From Gemmata sp. (GTDB lineage: Bacteria; Planctomycetota; Planctomycetia; Gemmatales; Gemmataceae), in assembly GCA_025055115.1 (NCBI GenBank), contig JANWYJ010000018.1, positions 1 to 45,161 on the forward strand: 45,161 nucleotides of DNA, given 5' to 3'. Shown here in pieces: positions 9,123-17,405 of the stretch (positions are counted from its first letter, which is position 1; each line of letters opens with the position of its first letter). Under the pieces are notes generated by a model. It was not told the DNA's origin. It worked only from the letters and a program-made list of their open reading frames with translations, and did not search any database. The position numbers were made by a program, and so were the translations under genes.

Positions 9123-10772
9123 CTATTTCGCATCATGGGTTGCAGTGAACAAGCGGTACGTTTTGTAGCCGCCGCTGAGGTTCGCCGCTTGGAAGCCCGA
9201 TTGCAGTAGGATGCGTGTTGCGATGTAGCCGCGTTGGCCGACCTGGCAATAGGGCAGAATGAGCCGGTCTTTGGGGAGTTCGCCAAGGCGGGCACGCAGT
9301 TCATCGACCGGGATATTCACTGCACCCGGAACATGTCCCGAAGCGAACTCTTCGCGCGTTCGCACATCGAGCAGGAACGCATCGGTTTGTTCGCGGAGCG
9401 TTTCCCAATCGGTTTGTGGGTGGTCGCCCCGCAATAGCCCCCCGGCGACAAAGCCAGCCATATTGATGGGGTCTTTGGCCGAGCCGAATTGGGGGGCGTA
9501 ACACAATTCCATCTCTTCGAGATCAAAAACAGTTTGCCGGGCTTGGATCGCCACCGCCAACACATCGATGCGTTTATCGACGCCAGCTCCACCAATGCCT
9601 TGGGCGCCCAACAATTGACCGGTATGCGGATCGAAGATCACCTTGAGCGTCATCGCTTCCGCGCCGGGGTAGTAACTGGCATGATGTGTTGGGTGAACGT
9701 AAACCTTGCGGTAGGGTTTGCCGAGGCGTTTGAGGGTCTTTTCCGAAAGCCCGGTCATTGCGGCGGTGGTGTTGAAAAAGCCCAAAATGGCGGTTCCTTG
9801 CGTGCCACGATACTTCGTTTTCCGGCCCAGAGCATTCTCGGCAGCAATCCGACCTTGCCGGTTGGCGGGGCCAGCTAAGGGAATTTGGGTCGGCTCGCCC
9901 AAGACAAAGTCGGTGGTTTCGATGGCATCGCCCACAGCGTAGATGTCCGGGTCGCTGGTTTGCAGATATTCGTTAACGCGAATGCCACCCCGGGGGCCGA
10001 TTTCGAGCTGAGCTTCCACGGCCAACTTATTGTCCGGCCGGACACCGACGCCGAAGATGACGATCTGCGCGATCCGTCGGGTTCCGGAGGTGAGGGTCAC
10101 TTCCATACCCTCGGGATGAGGGGCAATCGCTTCGGCGCTTTGGCCCAAAAGAACTTCCACCCCCTTGGCTCTCATGGCTGCCACCAAGGGGGTTGTCATT
10201 TCCGCGTCGAAGGGGGCCAGTACCTGCTCGTTGCGATCGAGAATCGTGGTGGCGATGCCTCGATGCACAAAGTTTTCGGCCAATTCGATGCCAATGAAAC
10301 CGGCCCCGACAATCACCGCTTGCCGAACGCCGGCATCCACGGCTTGCTTGATGCGGTCGGTGTCCGCCAGGCTGCGCAAGGTAAAGACATGGGGCAAATC
10401 GGCACCGGGAATCGCAGGCCGGATGGGAGCGGCCCCCGGAGCTAGCAGCAGCTTGTCGTAGCTTTCCTCATAGACACGTCCACTGGCCAAATCCCGAACA
10501 CGCACGGTTTTTGTGGCTCGGTGAATGGCCTCTACTTCGCTGCGCGTCCGCACAATCAGGCGAAAGCGTTCCCGCAGCCGATCCGGAGAAGTTACCAGCA
10601 ATTTGTCGCGATGGGGGATAACGCCGCCAATGTGATACGGTAGCCCGCAATTGGCAAACGAGACATCAGGCCCACGTTCAAAGAGAACAATCTCAGCTTG
10701 TTCCGATAACCGCCGAGCGCGGGCGGCCGCCGAGGCTCCGCCCGCAACACCGCCAACAATCACCAATTTCAT
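9123..10772 (-). CDS. CoA-disulfide reductase-like flavoprotein with C-terminal rhodanese domain
   Basis: The product has 549 residues. The N-terminal FAD-binding motif (VIVGGVAGGASAAARARR) and the single redox cysteine in SFANCGLPY (Cys42) match the CoA-disulfide/NADH-dependent persulfide reductase group. A second dinucleotide site (VIVGAGFIGIELAENF) binds NAD(P)H. The C-terminal 100 residues form a rhodanese domain with active-site PYCQVGQRG. This CoADR-rhodanese fusion is known to reduce CoA-persulfides and polysulfides. The ATG at 10772 shares its A with the TGA of the upstream rhodanese gene (TGATG), and GGAGGT within that gene's last codons serves as ribosome-binding site, so translation is coupled. 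It is probably under the ArsR repressor encoded upstream. The physiological substrate is inferred from the family. Confidence 0.9.
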   Translation of the reverse strand: MKLVIVGGVAGGASAAARARRLSEQAEIVLFERGPDVSFANCGLPYHIGGVIPHRDKLLVTSPDRLRERFRLIVRTRSEVEAIHRATKTVRVRDLASGRVYEESYDKLLLAPGAAPIRPAIPGADLPHVFTLRSLADTDRIKQAVDAGVRQAVIVGAGFIGIELAENFVHRGIATTILDRNEQVLAPFDAEMTTPLVAAMRAKGVEVLLGQSAEAIAPHPEGMEVTLTSGTRRIAQIVIFGVGVRPDNKLAVEAQLEIGPRGGIRVNEYLQTSDPDIYAVGDAIETTDFVLGEPTQIPLAGPANRQGRIAAENALGRKTKYRGTQGTAILGFFNTTAAMTGLSEKTLKRLGKPYRKVYVHPTHHASYYPGAEAMTLKVIFDPHTGQLLGAQGIGGAGVDKRIDVLAVAIQARQTVFDLEEMELCYAPQFGSAKDPINMAGFVAGGLLRGDHPQTDWETLREQTDAFLLDVRTREEFASGHVPGAVNIPVDELRARLGELPKDRLILPYCQVGQRGYIATRILLQSGFQAANLSGGYKTYRLFTATHDAK

Positions 10773-11416
10773 CAGTTACCTCCGGCTTGAGGTTGAACTG
10801 TGCATACCGTCGCCGTGGTGGCCACCGGCGGCGACACAGCGCCAGCAGGACTTTTCGCCCCAGAACCAGCAACGGCACAGGTAGCTCCGACCTGATTCCA
10901 CGGCATTCGAGCCAAGAGCAACCCCATGCCGCAGGTGTCCGTAATCCCGGCGAACACCAAACCGGCTCCCACAAACGCTGCGATCACCAAGAAACCCGGA
11001 TGCACCCACCACCCCAACGCCACACCTAACAACACCAACGAACCGGCCGCGATACGAACCTGCCGCTCCAGCGAAATCGCTTTCTTGCCCCGATTCACGG
11101 GCAAGCCTGCCGCCTCCCAAGCGCTGGTGCCGCCTTCGACATTGATAACATTCGCAAAGCCGGCGGCGAGGAATTTTTCACACGCTTGTCGGCCGCGCGA
11201 ACCGGATTTGCAAATGATATACAAAGGTTGATCGGCCGAACCGCTCCGCGAAGCGATAACCGCCGAAGGATCAAGCTCGGTCAGAGGGATATTGCGTGCC
11301 AGCGGGCAATGGACTTCGCGAAATTCGACCGGCGTTCGCACATCGATCACTTCAACCGGCTCGCCGCGTTGATGGCGGGCATACAATTCGGCTGGCGTAA
11401 TCGTACGTACACTCAT
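10772..11416 (-). CDS. Membrane-anchored rhodanese with DUF2892-like tail (YgaP-type)
   Basis: The product has 214 residues. Residues 1-105 form a rhodanese domain (EVIDVRTPVEFREVHCPLA) with active-site Cys69 in YIICKSGSRG. The C-terminal part has two hydrophobic helices (AAGSLVLLGVALGWWVHPGF and LVIAAFVGAGLVFAGI), resembling the DUF2892 membrane unit of E. coli YgaP. The ATG at 11416 is preceded by AGGAGGAAGACG, a strong ribosome-binding site; the longer open frame upstream runs through the promoter region and is not used. Sulfur-transferase activity at the membrane face is expected. It overlaps the CoA-disulfide reductase gene by one base and lies 107 bp after the arsR-type gene. Confidence 0.88.
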   Translation of the reverse strand: MSVRTITPAELYARHQRGEPVEVIDVRTPVEFREVHCPLARNIPLTELDPSAVIASRSGSADQPLYIICKSGSRGRQACEKFLAAGFANVINVEGGTSAWEAAGLPVNRGKKAISLERQVRIAAGSLVLLGVALGWWVHPGFLVIAAFVGAGLVFAGITDTCGMGLLLARMPWNQVGATCAVAGSGAKSPAGAVSPPVATTATVCTVQPQAGGN

Positions 11417-11442
11417 CGTCTTCCTCCTGAAAGGTTGATAGG

Positions 11443-11456
11443 TCGAGATTTCTCGA
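11443..11456. promoter_or_regulatory. Operator-like palindrome upstream of the rhodanese gene
   Basis: TCGAGA-TT-TCTCGA is a perfect inverted repeat 27 bp before the rhodanese ATG. Read on the minus strand, 11459-11448 is ATATCGAGAAAT, matching 11 of 12 bases of ATATCGAGATAT at 11858-11869 in the arsR promoter. It is probably a binding site for the neighbouring ArsR protein. Confidence 0.55.
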
Positions 11457-11481
11457 TATTTTGAACCTACAACAAGGCTTC

Positions 11482-11527
11482 TCTCGCACCGAATGTGGTC
11501 AGCATTTCTCACACCGAATGTGGTTAG
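11482..11527. repeat. 21-bp near-tandem duplication spanning the arsR stop codon
   Basis: Units 11482-11502 and 11507-11527 share the core CACCGAATGTGGT and differ at two positions, with a 4-bp spacer. The TAA of the arsR-type gene (11524-11526 on the minus strand) lies in the second unit. Confidence 0.9.
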
Positions 11528-11835
11528 GTTGACCCGAAGCGCTGTCGGATGCACTGCAGAAACGATGCCAAGCACGGTTCGGTGATGCTGTAATACACCC
11601 TGCGACCATCGCGCTGTGGGGCCAAAAAGCCACAGCGCTGCATCAGCCGCAGGTGCTCGGAGGCGACATTGCTCGGAATGCCACACGCTTCGGCCAGTTC
11701 CCCGACGGTGTAGCGATCATTCAAAAGCATCTCCACCATCCGTAGGCGGTGCGGATGGGCCAACGTCTTCAAGCACTCCGCGGCTTGGGTCAGATGGTCC
11801 AGGGGAATGAGCGTGGAGGTCGGCTCGGCTTTCAT
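11524..11835 (-). CDS. ArsR/SmtB-family transcriptional repressor
   Basis: The product has 103 residues with a winged helix-turn-helix fold: LAHPHRLRMVEMLL, the recognition segment VGELAEACGIPSNVASEHLRLM, and the wing QRDGRRVYYSI. Five cysteines (21, 51, 68, 88 and 95) are present. The classical metal box ELCVCDL is absent. A thiol or persulfide sensor is therefore more plausible than an As/Cd sensor, by analogy with SqrR/BigR proteins, although the exact cysteine positions of those proteins are not reproduced. It lies directly upstream of rhodanese and CoA-disulfide reductase-rhodanese genes, which fits sulfide/persulfide-responsive control. Its own promoter carries an operator-like sequence, suggesting autoregulation. 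Confidence 0.9.
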   Translation of the reverse strand: MKAEPTSTLIPLDHLTQAAECLKTLAHPHRLRMVEMLLNDRYTVGELAEACGIPSNVASEHLRLMQRCGFLAPQRDGRRVYYSITEPCLASFLQCIRQRFGST

Positions 11836-11854
11836 GTCTCTGCCTCTCCGCTAC

Positions 11855-11882
11855 ATTATATCGAGATATCACGACATATCAA
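11855..11882 (-). promoter_or_regulatory. Sigma70-type promoter of arsR gene with overlapping operator
   Basis: On the minus strand TTGATA (11882-11877), a 16-bp spacer and TATAAT (11860-11855) lie just before the arsR ATG at 11835. The spacer holds ATATC/GATAT inverted arms (11858-11869) plus a further GATAT/ATATC pair (11866-11880). A repressor bound there would block RNA polymerase. The 5' leader would be only about 13 nt. Confidence 0.65.
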
Positions 11883-11962
11883 GAGAAAAATCGGTCGGCT
11901 AAGGATTCGGCTGGCCACGGAAATGGGTGTGTTACTCGACTGGCATCACATGAGGGGATTCC

Positions 11963-12341
11963 GGTGATTAATGGAGATGGTGATCAACGGAGATGGAATA
12001 ATGCTTATTGTGATAATGCTTATTGTAGGATTTGGCCAAAGGTTCCGCGGTTTGGCGGAACCCGGTTGACCGACTTCCCAACGGTTTTGCGTGGTGCGTG
12101 TTTTGCGTGGTGCGCGCTTTGCGTGGTGCGTGATGCCAGGTTCATCACCCAGCTTGAGTTCATCACCCATCCACGGATGGATGGTGTTTGTCCCGGCACT
12201 AGGCTAATTGCCGAGTTCTTATTTTACTGTGGCCATCACTTTTTACTGTAGCCATCACTCATCCACGGCTTGTGCTTGTCTCTGCAACGGCTTGTGCTTG
12301 TCTCTGCACCGGCATGTGCTTGTCTCTGCACCGGCATGTGG
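11963..12341. repeat. Cluster of six different short tandem repeats
   Basis: Consecutive units are: 16 bp x2 (11963-11994, GGTGATTAATGGAGAT-type); 15 bp x2 (11998-12027, ATAATGCTTATTGTG); 16 bp x3 (12085-12132, TTTTGCGTGGTGCGTG); an 11-bp core twice at 18-bp period (12141-12169, TTCATCACCCA); 19 bp x2 (12222-12259, TTTTACTGTGGCCATCACT); and 22 bp x3.5 (12266-12341, CGGCTTGTGCTTGTCTCTGC-type). Each family is different in sequence, and most copies differ by one or two bases. Confidence 0.92.
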
Positions 12342-12401
12342 AGGGGGGGCAGTGTCGGGTGCCCCCCGCTGATTCGGTCCTTCGGGTGAGCCGCGGCTGT
12401 G

Positions 12402-13721
12402 TTACACCAAGCCGGTGAGAACGCCGTCGCGGCAGAAGCTGGGGTTGCCAAAGGTCTTGATTTCGTGGCCGAAAGCGTGGGCGAAGGCCATGAGCAACCG
12501 GTTGTGCGGCACCTTGCCGTATTTCAGCGATCGGCCCATCTTGAAATCCAAGCCGCCGCCTACCAACACAAACGGGATGTTGTCGAGCGTATGCGAATTG
12601 CCTTTGCCCAATTCGTTGGTCCACACGATGAGGGTATTATCGAGCAGGCTGCCCGGACCGCCGGGTTCAGGCGTCTCGGCTAGCCGTTGGGCCAGGTATG
12701 CGACTTGCTCGCAGTACCATTTGTTGATTTTCACCAGTTTATCTTGCGCTGGTTGGTTGCTGTCGGGTTCGTGGGAGAGCGTGTGGTGGCCTTCGTCGAT
12801 GCCCAGCCAGCGCATGCGGGCTTCGCCGACGGAGTTGGTGATCTGGTAAGTGGCGACGCGGGCAAAGTCGGCCACGAAGCTTTGCACCAAGAGGTCGAGT
12901 TGCGTCTTGGAAATCTTGGGCATGTTGTCGTTGTCGCGGCGGATGCCGGGTTCCAGTTGAGGAATCGGGTGGTTTTGGGCCGCGGTTTGTTGTTCCTTCA
13001 GCTCGCGTTCCATGTCGCGAACGAACGTGGCGTGTTCGTCGAGCAGACGTTTGTCGGCGGCATCGACTTTTTCACTCACCTTCTTGAGGTCATCTTGGAT
13101 GGCATCCAGAACGCTGGCGAGGACTTGGTTATCTTTGGCCCGGCCGTAGAGTTTGTTGAACAATTGGTAGGGGTTGTCGATAGGCGTGAGGGGTTTGTTG
13201 GGTCCTGCATAGCTCCACCGGGTCCAGGTGTCGGCCCGTTCTGGCACCATCACGCCCAATTCGAGTGAGCCGAAGCGAGTCCGCGTCGCCGGGTTTTTCT
13301 GCAGGAAGTTTTTGATCTCTTGGTCGATGGAGATGCCCTTGGACCATCCGGCCGGGGTATCGGAGCCACCCTGGATGTTGCCGGGAAACAGCTCGATCCC
13401 CGTCAGTAAGCAGCCAATGCCGCGCATGTGGCCATCGCCATCGCCGCGGATGCGGTCGCAAACGCCGTGCAGCACCAGCAATTGTTTTTTGAATGGTTCC
13501 AGGGGGCTGAGGATCGGTTTGAGTTGGAAGTTTTCGCCCACTTCATCGGGCCAGAAGTCCTTGGGGACAATACCGTTGGGGCTGAAGACGAAGACAATGC
13601 GTTTTTTCCGCTGCGTTTGATTGGCAAAGCCGAGGCTGGGCAAATTCATCAGAAACGGCAGGGCGGCAGCGCTGAGGCCCAGGTCGCGGATGAATTCACG
13701 GCGGCTACGGGTCAACGGCAT
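12402..13721 (-). CDS. DUF1552 family Tat-exported protein
   Basis: The product has 439 residues. The N-terminus ([20 protein letters not shown]) is a twin-arginine signal, and the ATG at 13721 that begins it is preferred over an upstream in-frame start. The body begins [20 protein letters not shown] and continues [21 protein letters not shown] and [20 protein letters not shown], diagnostic of DUF1552. This family is distantly akin to DUF1501 and of unknown function. It lies 77 bp downstream of a DUF1592-type cytochrome gene on the same strand, the standard pairing in planctomycetes, so the two products probably act together in the periplasm. Confidence 0.88.
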   Translation of the reverse strand: MPLTRSRREFIRDLGLSAAALPFLMNLPSLGFANQTQRKKRIVFVFSPNGIVPKDFWPDEVGENFQLKPILSPLEPFKKQLLVLHGVCDRIRGDGDGHMRGIGCLLTGIELFPGNIQGGSDTPAGWSKGISIDQEIKNFLQKNPATRTRFGSLELGVMVPERADTWTRWSYAGPNKPLTPIDNPYQLFNKLYGRAKDNQVLASVLDAIQDDLKKVSEKVDAADKRLLDEHATFVRDMERELKEQQTAAQNHPIPQLEPGIRRDNDNMPKISKTQLDLLVQSFVADFARVATYQITNSVGEARMRWLGIDEGHHTLSHEPDSNQPAQDKLVKINKWYCEQVAYLAQRLAETPEPGGPGSLLDNTLIVWTNELGKGNSHTLDNIPFVLVGGGLDFKMGRSLKYGKVPHNRLLMAFAHAFGHEIKTFGNPSFCRDGVLTGLV

Positions 13722-13798
13722 GGACAAGCTCCGAAAGAAAAGGTGGGACGAACACGGTAGGACCAACGATCAGTCGTAGGCAACCTTCACCCGCACTT

Positions 13799-16123
13799 TC
13801 AACGGGGCGGGTTCGCCCGCGGCGGGGGTGGAGAGTCGGGAGCCGTCAGAGCAGCCATGACGGCTATTTCCATTATCAATTTTCGCATATTGAAGTTGTT
13901 TTCGGCAAATATTTTTCGCAGTTCCTCTGGTTTTGTTAATCCATAGGCCCGGACGGGCTGTTTCACGAAGAAATGGAAGGCTTGTTGGGCGAAGGCGTAG
14001 TGAGTTTCTTCGCTTTCGGCCAGGAATTTCGCCAGTTGTTTGGCCCCGGTGAAGGTCGCTAGGGTGCCCGCTCGGGTTTCATAGCGCCCTGAGGCGTCGA
14101 TGGGTTTGCCGCGGTCTTTGGCCCGGAAGCGGCCTACGGCGTCGAAGTGCTCCAGCGCAAAGCCCAGCGGATTCATGATGCCATGACAACTGGCGCAGGC
14201 CATGGGTTGGGTCTGCAGGGCCACCCGTTCACGCGTGGTCAGGCTCGGGTGCAAATCCGGTGCCAATGGCGTGAACGCATCCATCGGCGGACGAATCGTG
14301 ATTCCGAGCAACCCGCGGCCAATGTAGACCCCGCGATGAATCGGCGAACTTTCACTCTCATACGCTAGCGCGGCTAACATATACGGATGCGTCAGAATCC
14401 CGCTGCGATCTTGGGATTCAAACGTCACCTTCTTGAAGCCCTTCTCGGGTGCCACACTGTAGCCGTAGAACTTCGCCAAGCGCTCGTTGAGGTACATTTC
14501 ATCGGCCAGCAGCAATTGGCGGAAGTCGGCGTTGGGGCTCCACATCACGTCGTCGAGAAACAGCTCCAACGACGTTCGCAAGTCGTTGACCAAAGTGGCG
14601 TCGAAATCCGGGAAGTGTTTTTTGTCTTTGACTAACTCTTTGACCTGATCGAGTTTCAACCATGTCAGGAGAAATTCATGCACTTTGGCGCGACCGCGGG
14701 GGTCCTGGAGCAGCCGCTCGGCGTGAGGGAGCAGTTCAGCGCGGCTGCTCAGTTTGTTGGCAGCGGCCGCGGCCAATAGTTCTTTGTCGGGGGGGCCGTC
14801 GCAGAGGGTATAGGCCAGCCGTGTGGCGATGGCGTACGGATCAGCCGCCCGGCCAGCGTTTGGGTACAGGAAGCGCGGCGACTTGAGCACCAGCAGCACG
14901 ACGCGTTTGACGGCCAGTTCCGGATCATTTCCGGCCGCTTCGAATTGCCGATCGATGTAGAAGGCTTTTTCGGCATCGCTCAGTGGTTGGCGGAAGGCGC
15001 GTTCGGCGAAGGTGCGGCAGAAGGCTTGGAGTTTGGCGATGCGGTCGCGGTCCCGCGGCTGGAGAGCGGCCAATTCGTTGAGATGGGCGACGATGTACGC
15101 CGCGGCTTCCAAGGCCCCTTCGGTGGTGGCCGCATCCCATTCTTTGGAGACTGTTGTCCCGCGCTCCCAACCGAGGCTACGATCGTCGGGGGGGAAGGGG
15201 GCACTGACCACTGCCACTTCGGGAAACCGCTGCGGTGTCAGAAACCGGTTCGGGATCACTTCAATAGCCCGATGGGGCCGCTTCCAATGCAATCCGATGA
15301 ACGCCGGTTTGGCGGGCGGATTGGGGTTTTTCTTGGAGTCGTCCACACCTTGTTTGGCTTTCAGAAATTCCAAGCGAATCGGGTAAGCTCGACCGCCCAG
15401 CAGGAAAATCGGCTCGGCAAATTCAGTGTCGGACCCCGATTTCACAAAGCGATCGATCAACGGCGTGCGCAGATCGTTGACCCACAAGCGTGTGGCGTGA
15501 TCGGTGCGAACGACAAATTCGTACAGGCCGGTTTCCGGGACCCATACCGACCCCTCCCAGCGGATGCAGAATTGGTGCACGTCGAATTGGTCGTTGGGGC
15601 CAGATTTGCCGAAATCGAAGTTCACTTCGGGATCGATCCGGTCCAACAGTCGGGCTTTCGGTTGAAAGTTGCGGGCGTTGTAGTACTCCCCGCGCAAGCC
15701 GGTGCGGCCATCGGGCTTGGGAGCCGGACGGAAGCTGCCGATAAGATCGGCGATACTATTGCGATATTGTTTGACCGTCAGGCGGGCCAATTCGATCCGA
15801 GGCGGATGGAGGCGGGCCTGCGCGGTGGGCGAGTAAAACGCATCGTAGATGTACTCGGCAACACGTTTGGCACCTTCGGCATCGAGGGCGTCAGGGTCGC
15901 CTTCGGGCATGGTGCGGTCGATGAGATGGGCCAGTTGCGCCACACTGCGATCGCCGACCAGGGGAAGTTCATACTTTTTGGTTCCTTCCCCTTTGGCCCC
16001 GTGGCAACGGGCGCACATTTGCTTGTAAATCTGCTCCCCGGTACGGTTCTCCGCCCCTACAGCGGGGGTGAAAACCACCAGTGCCACCACTCCGGCAAGC
16101 GTTTTCGTCAGTGGGTGAATCAT
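13799..16123 (-). CDS. Cytochrome-c / DUF1587 / PA14 / DUF1592 / DUF1588 / DUF1585 secreted protein
   Basis: The product has 774 residues. The ATG at 16123 opens a Sec signal (MIHPLTKTLAGVVALVVF). The haem site C37-A-R-C40-H41 follows. In order come a DUF1587-like segment (LARLTVKQYRNSIADLIG), a PA14-like sugar-binding insert (GLRGEYYNARNFQPKAR to about residue 270), DUF1595/DUF1592 (ATRLAYTLCDGPPDKELL, FLLTWLKLDQVKEL), DUF1588 with ACASCH (MACASCHGIMNPLGFALEHF), and DUF1585 near the end. This multi-DUF cytochrome is characteristic of planctomycetes and is typically followed by DUF1552, as here. The PA14 module suggests binding of a glycan. The function is unproven. Confidence 0.88.
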   Translation of the reverse strand: MIHPLTKTLAGVVALVVFTPAVGAENRTGEQIYKQMCARCHGAKGEGTKKYELPLVGDRSVAQLAHLIDRTMPEGDPDALDAEGAKRVAEYIYDAFYSPTAQARLHPPRIELARLTVKQYRNSIADLIGSFRPAPKPDGRTGLRGEYYNARNFQPKARLLDRIDPEVNFDFGKSGPNDQFDVHQFCIRWEGSVWVPETGLYEFVVRTDHATRLWVNDLRTPLIDRFVKSGSDTEFAEPIFLLGGRAYPIRLEFLKAKQGVDDSKKNPNPPAKPAFIGLHWKRPHRAIEVIPNRFLTPQRFPEVAVVSAPFPPDDRSLGWERGTTVSKEWDAATTEGALEAAAYIVAHLNELAALQPRDRDRIAKLQAFCRTFAERAFRQPLSDAEKAFYIDRQFEAAGNDPELAVKRVVLLVLKSPRFLYPNAGRAADPYAIATRLAYTLCDGPPDKELLAAAAANKLSSRAELLPHAERLLQDPRGRAKVHEFLLTWLKLDQVKELVKDKKHFPDFDATLVNDLRTSLELFLDDVMWSPNADFRQLLLADEMYLNERLAKFYGYSVAPEKGFKKVTFESQDRSGILTHPYMLAALAYESESSPIHRGVYIGRGLLGITIRPPMDAFTPLAPDLHPSLTTRERVALQTQPMACASCHGIMNPLGFALEHFDAVGRFRAKDRGKPIDASGRYETRAGTLATFTGAKQLAKFLAESEETHYAFAQQAFHFFVKQPVRAYGLTKPEELRKIFAENNFNMRKLIMEIAVMAALTAPDSPPPPRANPPR

Positions 16124-16185
16124 GGACCTATCGCGACAGAACGGGCGAGGCAGGAAGGATACATTCAGTCTGCAGACCAAGGACC

Positions 16186-16326
16186 ATGAAGTCAAGGATC
16201 GTCTATCCCCGCTGTATCTTCAGAGGCGTTGTTGGTTCTGGAGGTACGCTGGAGGCGTTGTTGGTTCTGAAAGTACGACAACTCCGATTATGAAGTCAAA
16301 GATGGTCTCTGTCGGCTGTATCTTCA
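16186..16326. repeat. Nested direct repeats upstream of the LmbE-type gene
   Basis: Outer 37-bp segments 16186-16222 and 16290-16326 (both start ATGAAGTCAA and end GCTGTATCTTCA) are diverged copies. Between them, 26-bp units 16223-16248 and 16252-16277 (GAGGCGTTGTTGGTTCTG core) repeat with a 29-bp period. They occupy half of the 281-bp spacer between divergent genes. Confidence 0.9.
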
Positions 16327-16404
16327 TTGTCCGGTTGATACATCAATCCCCAGCCTACCCCAGGATTCCTCCCTTTCCCCAATTTCTCAAAATGGAGGCC
16401 ACGC

Positions 16405-17316
16405 ATGCGCTGGTTCCTGACACTTCTGCCCCTTTGGGCTGGTCTGGTGGCGATCCCCACTCCGCTCTATGCCGACAATCCCCCTAAGAAACTCCGCATA
16501 ATCGTATTCGGTGCCCATCCCGACGACGCCGAACTGAAAGCCGGCGGGACGGCCGCCAAATGGGCCAAACTGGGGCACGAGGTGAAGATGGTTTCCGTCA
16601 CCAATGGCGATATTGGCCATTGGCGAGAAGCGGGTGGCCCCTTGGCCCAACGCCGCCGGGCTGAAGTGCAACGCGCCGACAAAATTCTTGGTGTAACGTG
16701 TGAAGTCCTGGATATTCACGATGGCGAACTCGAACCGAATCTGGAAAACCGTAAGAAAATCACGCGGCTGATTCGCGACTGGAAAGCCGATATTGTGATC
16801 GCCCACCGCCCGTGGGATTATCACCCCGACCATCGCTATGTGGGCGTTTTGGTCCAAGATGCCGCCTTCATGGTCCAAGTGCCCCACTTCTGCCCCGATA
16901 CACCCGCTCTCAAGGAGAATCCCCTCTTTCTCTACTCGAGCGATAATTTCCAGAAACCGTACCGTTTCAAGCCGGATATTGTGGTGGCCATCGACGATGT
17001 TATCGAAACGAAATTCAATGCTCTCCACGAACTGGAATCCCAACTGTACGAAGGCGGGGCACTCGGGAGCGAGGAACAATTCCGTTTAGTGCCGCCGGCC
17101 AAAGATGTCGCGGCGCGCAAACAGTGGTTCCGAGAGAAACACCCCTGGGCACGCCGCGATGCCGACGTGGCCAACAAATACCGCGAAGAACTCCGCCAGT
17201 ATTACGGACCCGAAAAAGGCCAACAGGTGAAGTACGCGGAAGCCTTCGAGATTTGTGAGTATGGCCGCCGCGTCAACGATGCCCAAATTCGCCAACTCTT
17301 TCCGTTCTATCCATAA
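16405..17316 (+). CDS. Secreted LmbE/PIG-L-type N-deacetylase
   Basis: The product has 303 residues. A Sec signal (MRWFLTLLPLWAGLVAI, cleavage near YADN) precedes the metal-binding motif A37-H38-P39-D40-D41-A-E. The second zinc-ligand motif HPDHR follows in the segment HRPWDYHPDHRYVGVLV. These are the hallmarks of GlcNAc-PI/bacillithiol-type de-N-acetylases (LmbE family). Many planctomycete members are exported and their substrates are unknown; an N-acetylated sugar is the likely type. The start at 16405 has GGAGG seven bases upstream. It precedes a 2-hydroxyacid dehydrogenase gene by 89 bp on the same strand. Confidence 0.85.
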   Translation: MRWFLTLLPLWAGLVAIPTPLYADNPPKKLRIIVFGAHPDDAELKAGGTAAKWAKLGHEVKMVSVTNGDIGHWREAGGPLAQRRRAEVQRADKILGVTCEVLDIHDGELEPNLENRKKITRLIRDWKADIVIAHRPWDYHPDHRYVGVLVQDAAFMVQVPHFCPDTPALKENPLFLYSSDNFQKPYRFKPDIVVAIDDVIETKFNALHELESQLYEGGALGSEEQFRLVPPAKDVAARKQWFREKHPWARRDADVANKYREELRQYYGPEKGQQVKYAEAFEICEYGRRVNDAQIRQLFPFYP

Positions 17317-17405
17317 TGATACTAAGTTTATGTACATAATGATCTTTTGTTCCATACATAACAGCCTGAAAAATCTCACTTTATGGTGCTGATTGAGGTA
17401 GAACC

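Larger units (their letters stand above)
11836..12401. other. Intergenic region filled with short tandem duplications
   Basis: This 566-bp spacer lies between the arsR promoter and the end of the DUF1552 gene. Apart from the promoter it contains six unrelated short duplications (see the repeat entry) and no credible coding sequence. Confidence 0.7.

Noticed and set aside
12266-12341. CRISPR-like array
   Set aside because: The 22-bp units directly abut, with no spacers, and differ by substitutions; this is a plain tandem repeat and no cas genes are nearby.
14945-16189. Long open frame on the plus strand opposite the DUF1592 gene
   Set aside because: It has no recognisable motif and lies antisense to a well-supported multi-domain protein; GC-rich codon use leaves antisense frames open.
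17312-17343. Stop-spanning duplication after the LmbE-type gene (CATAATGAT twice)
   Set aside because: Only nine bases repeat in AT-rich sequence at 23-bp spacing; this may be chance.
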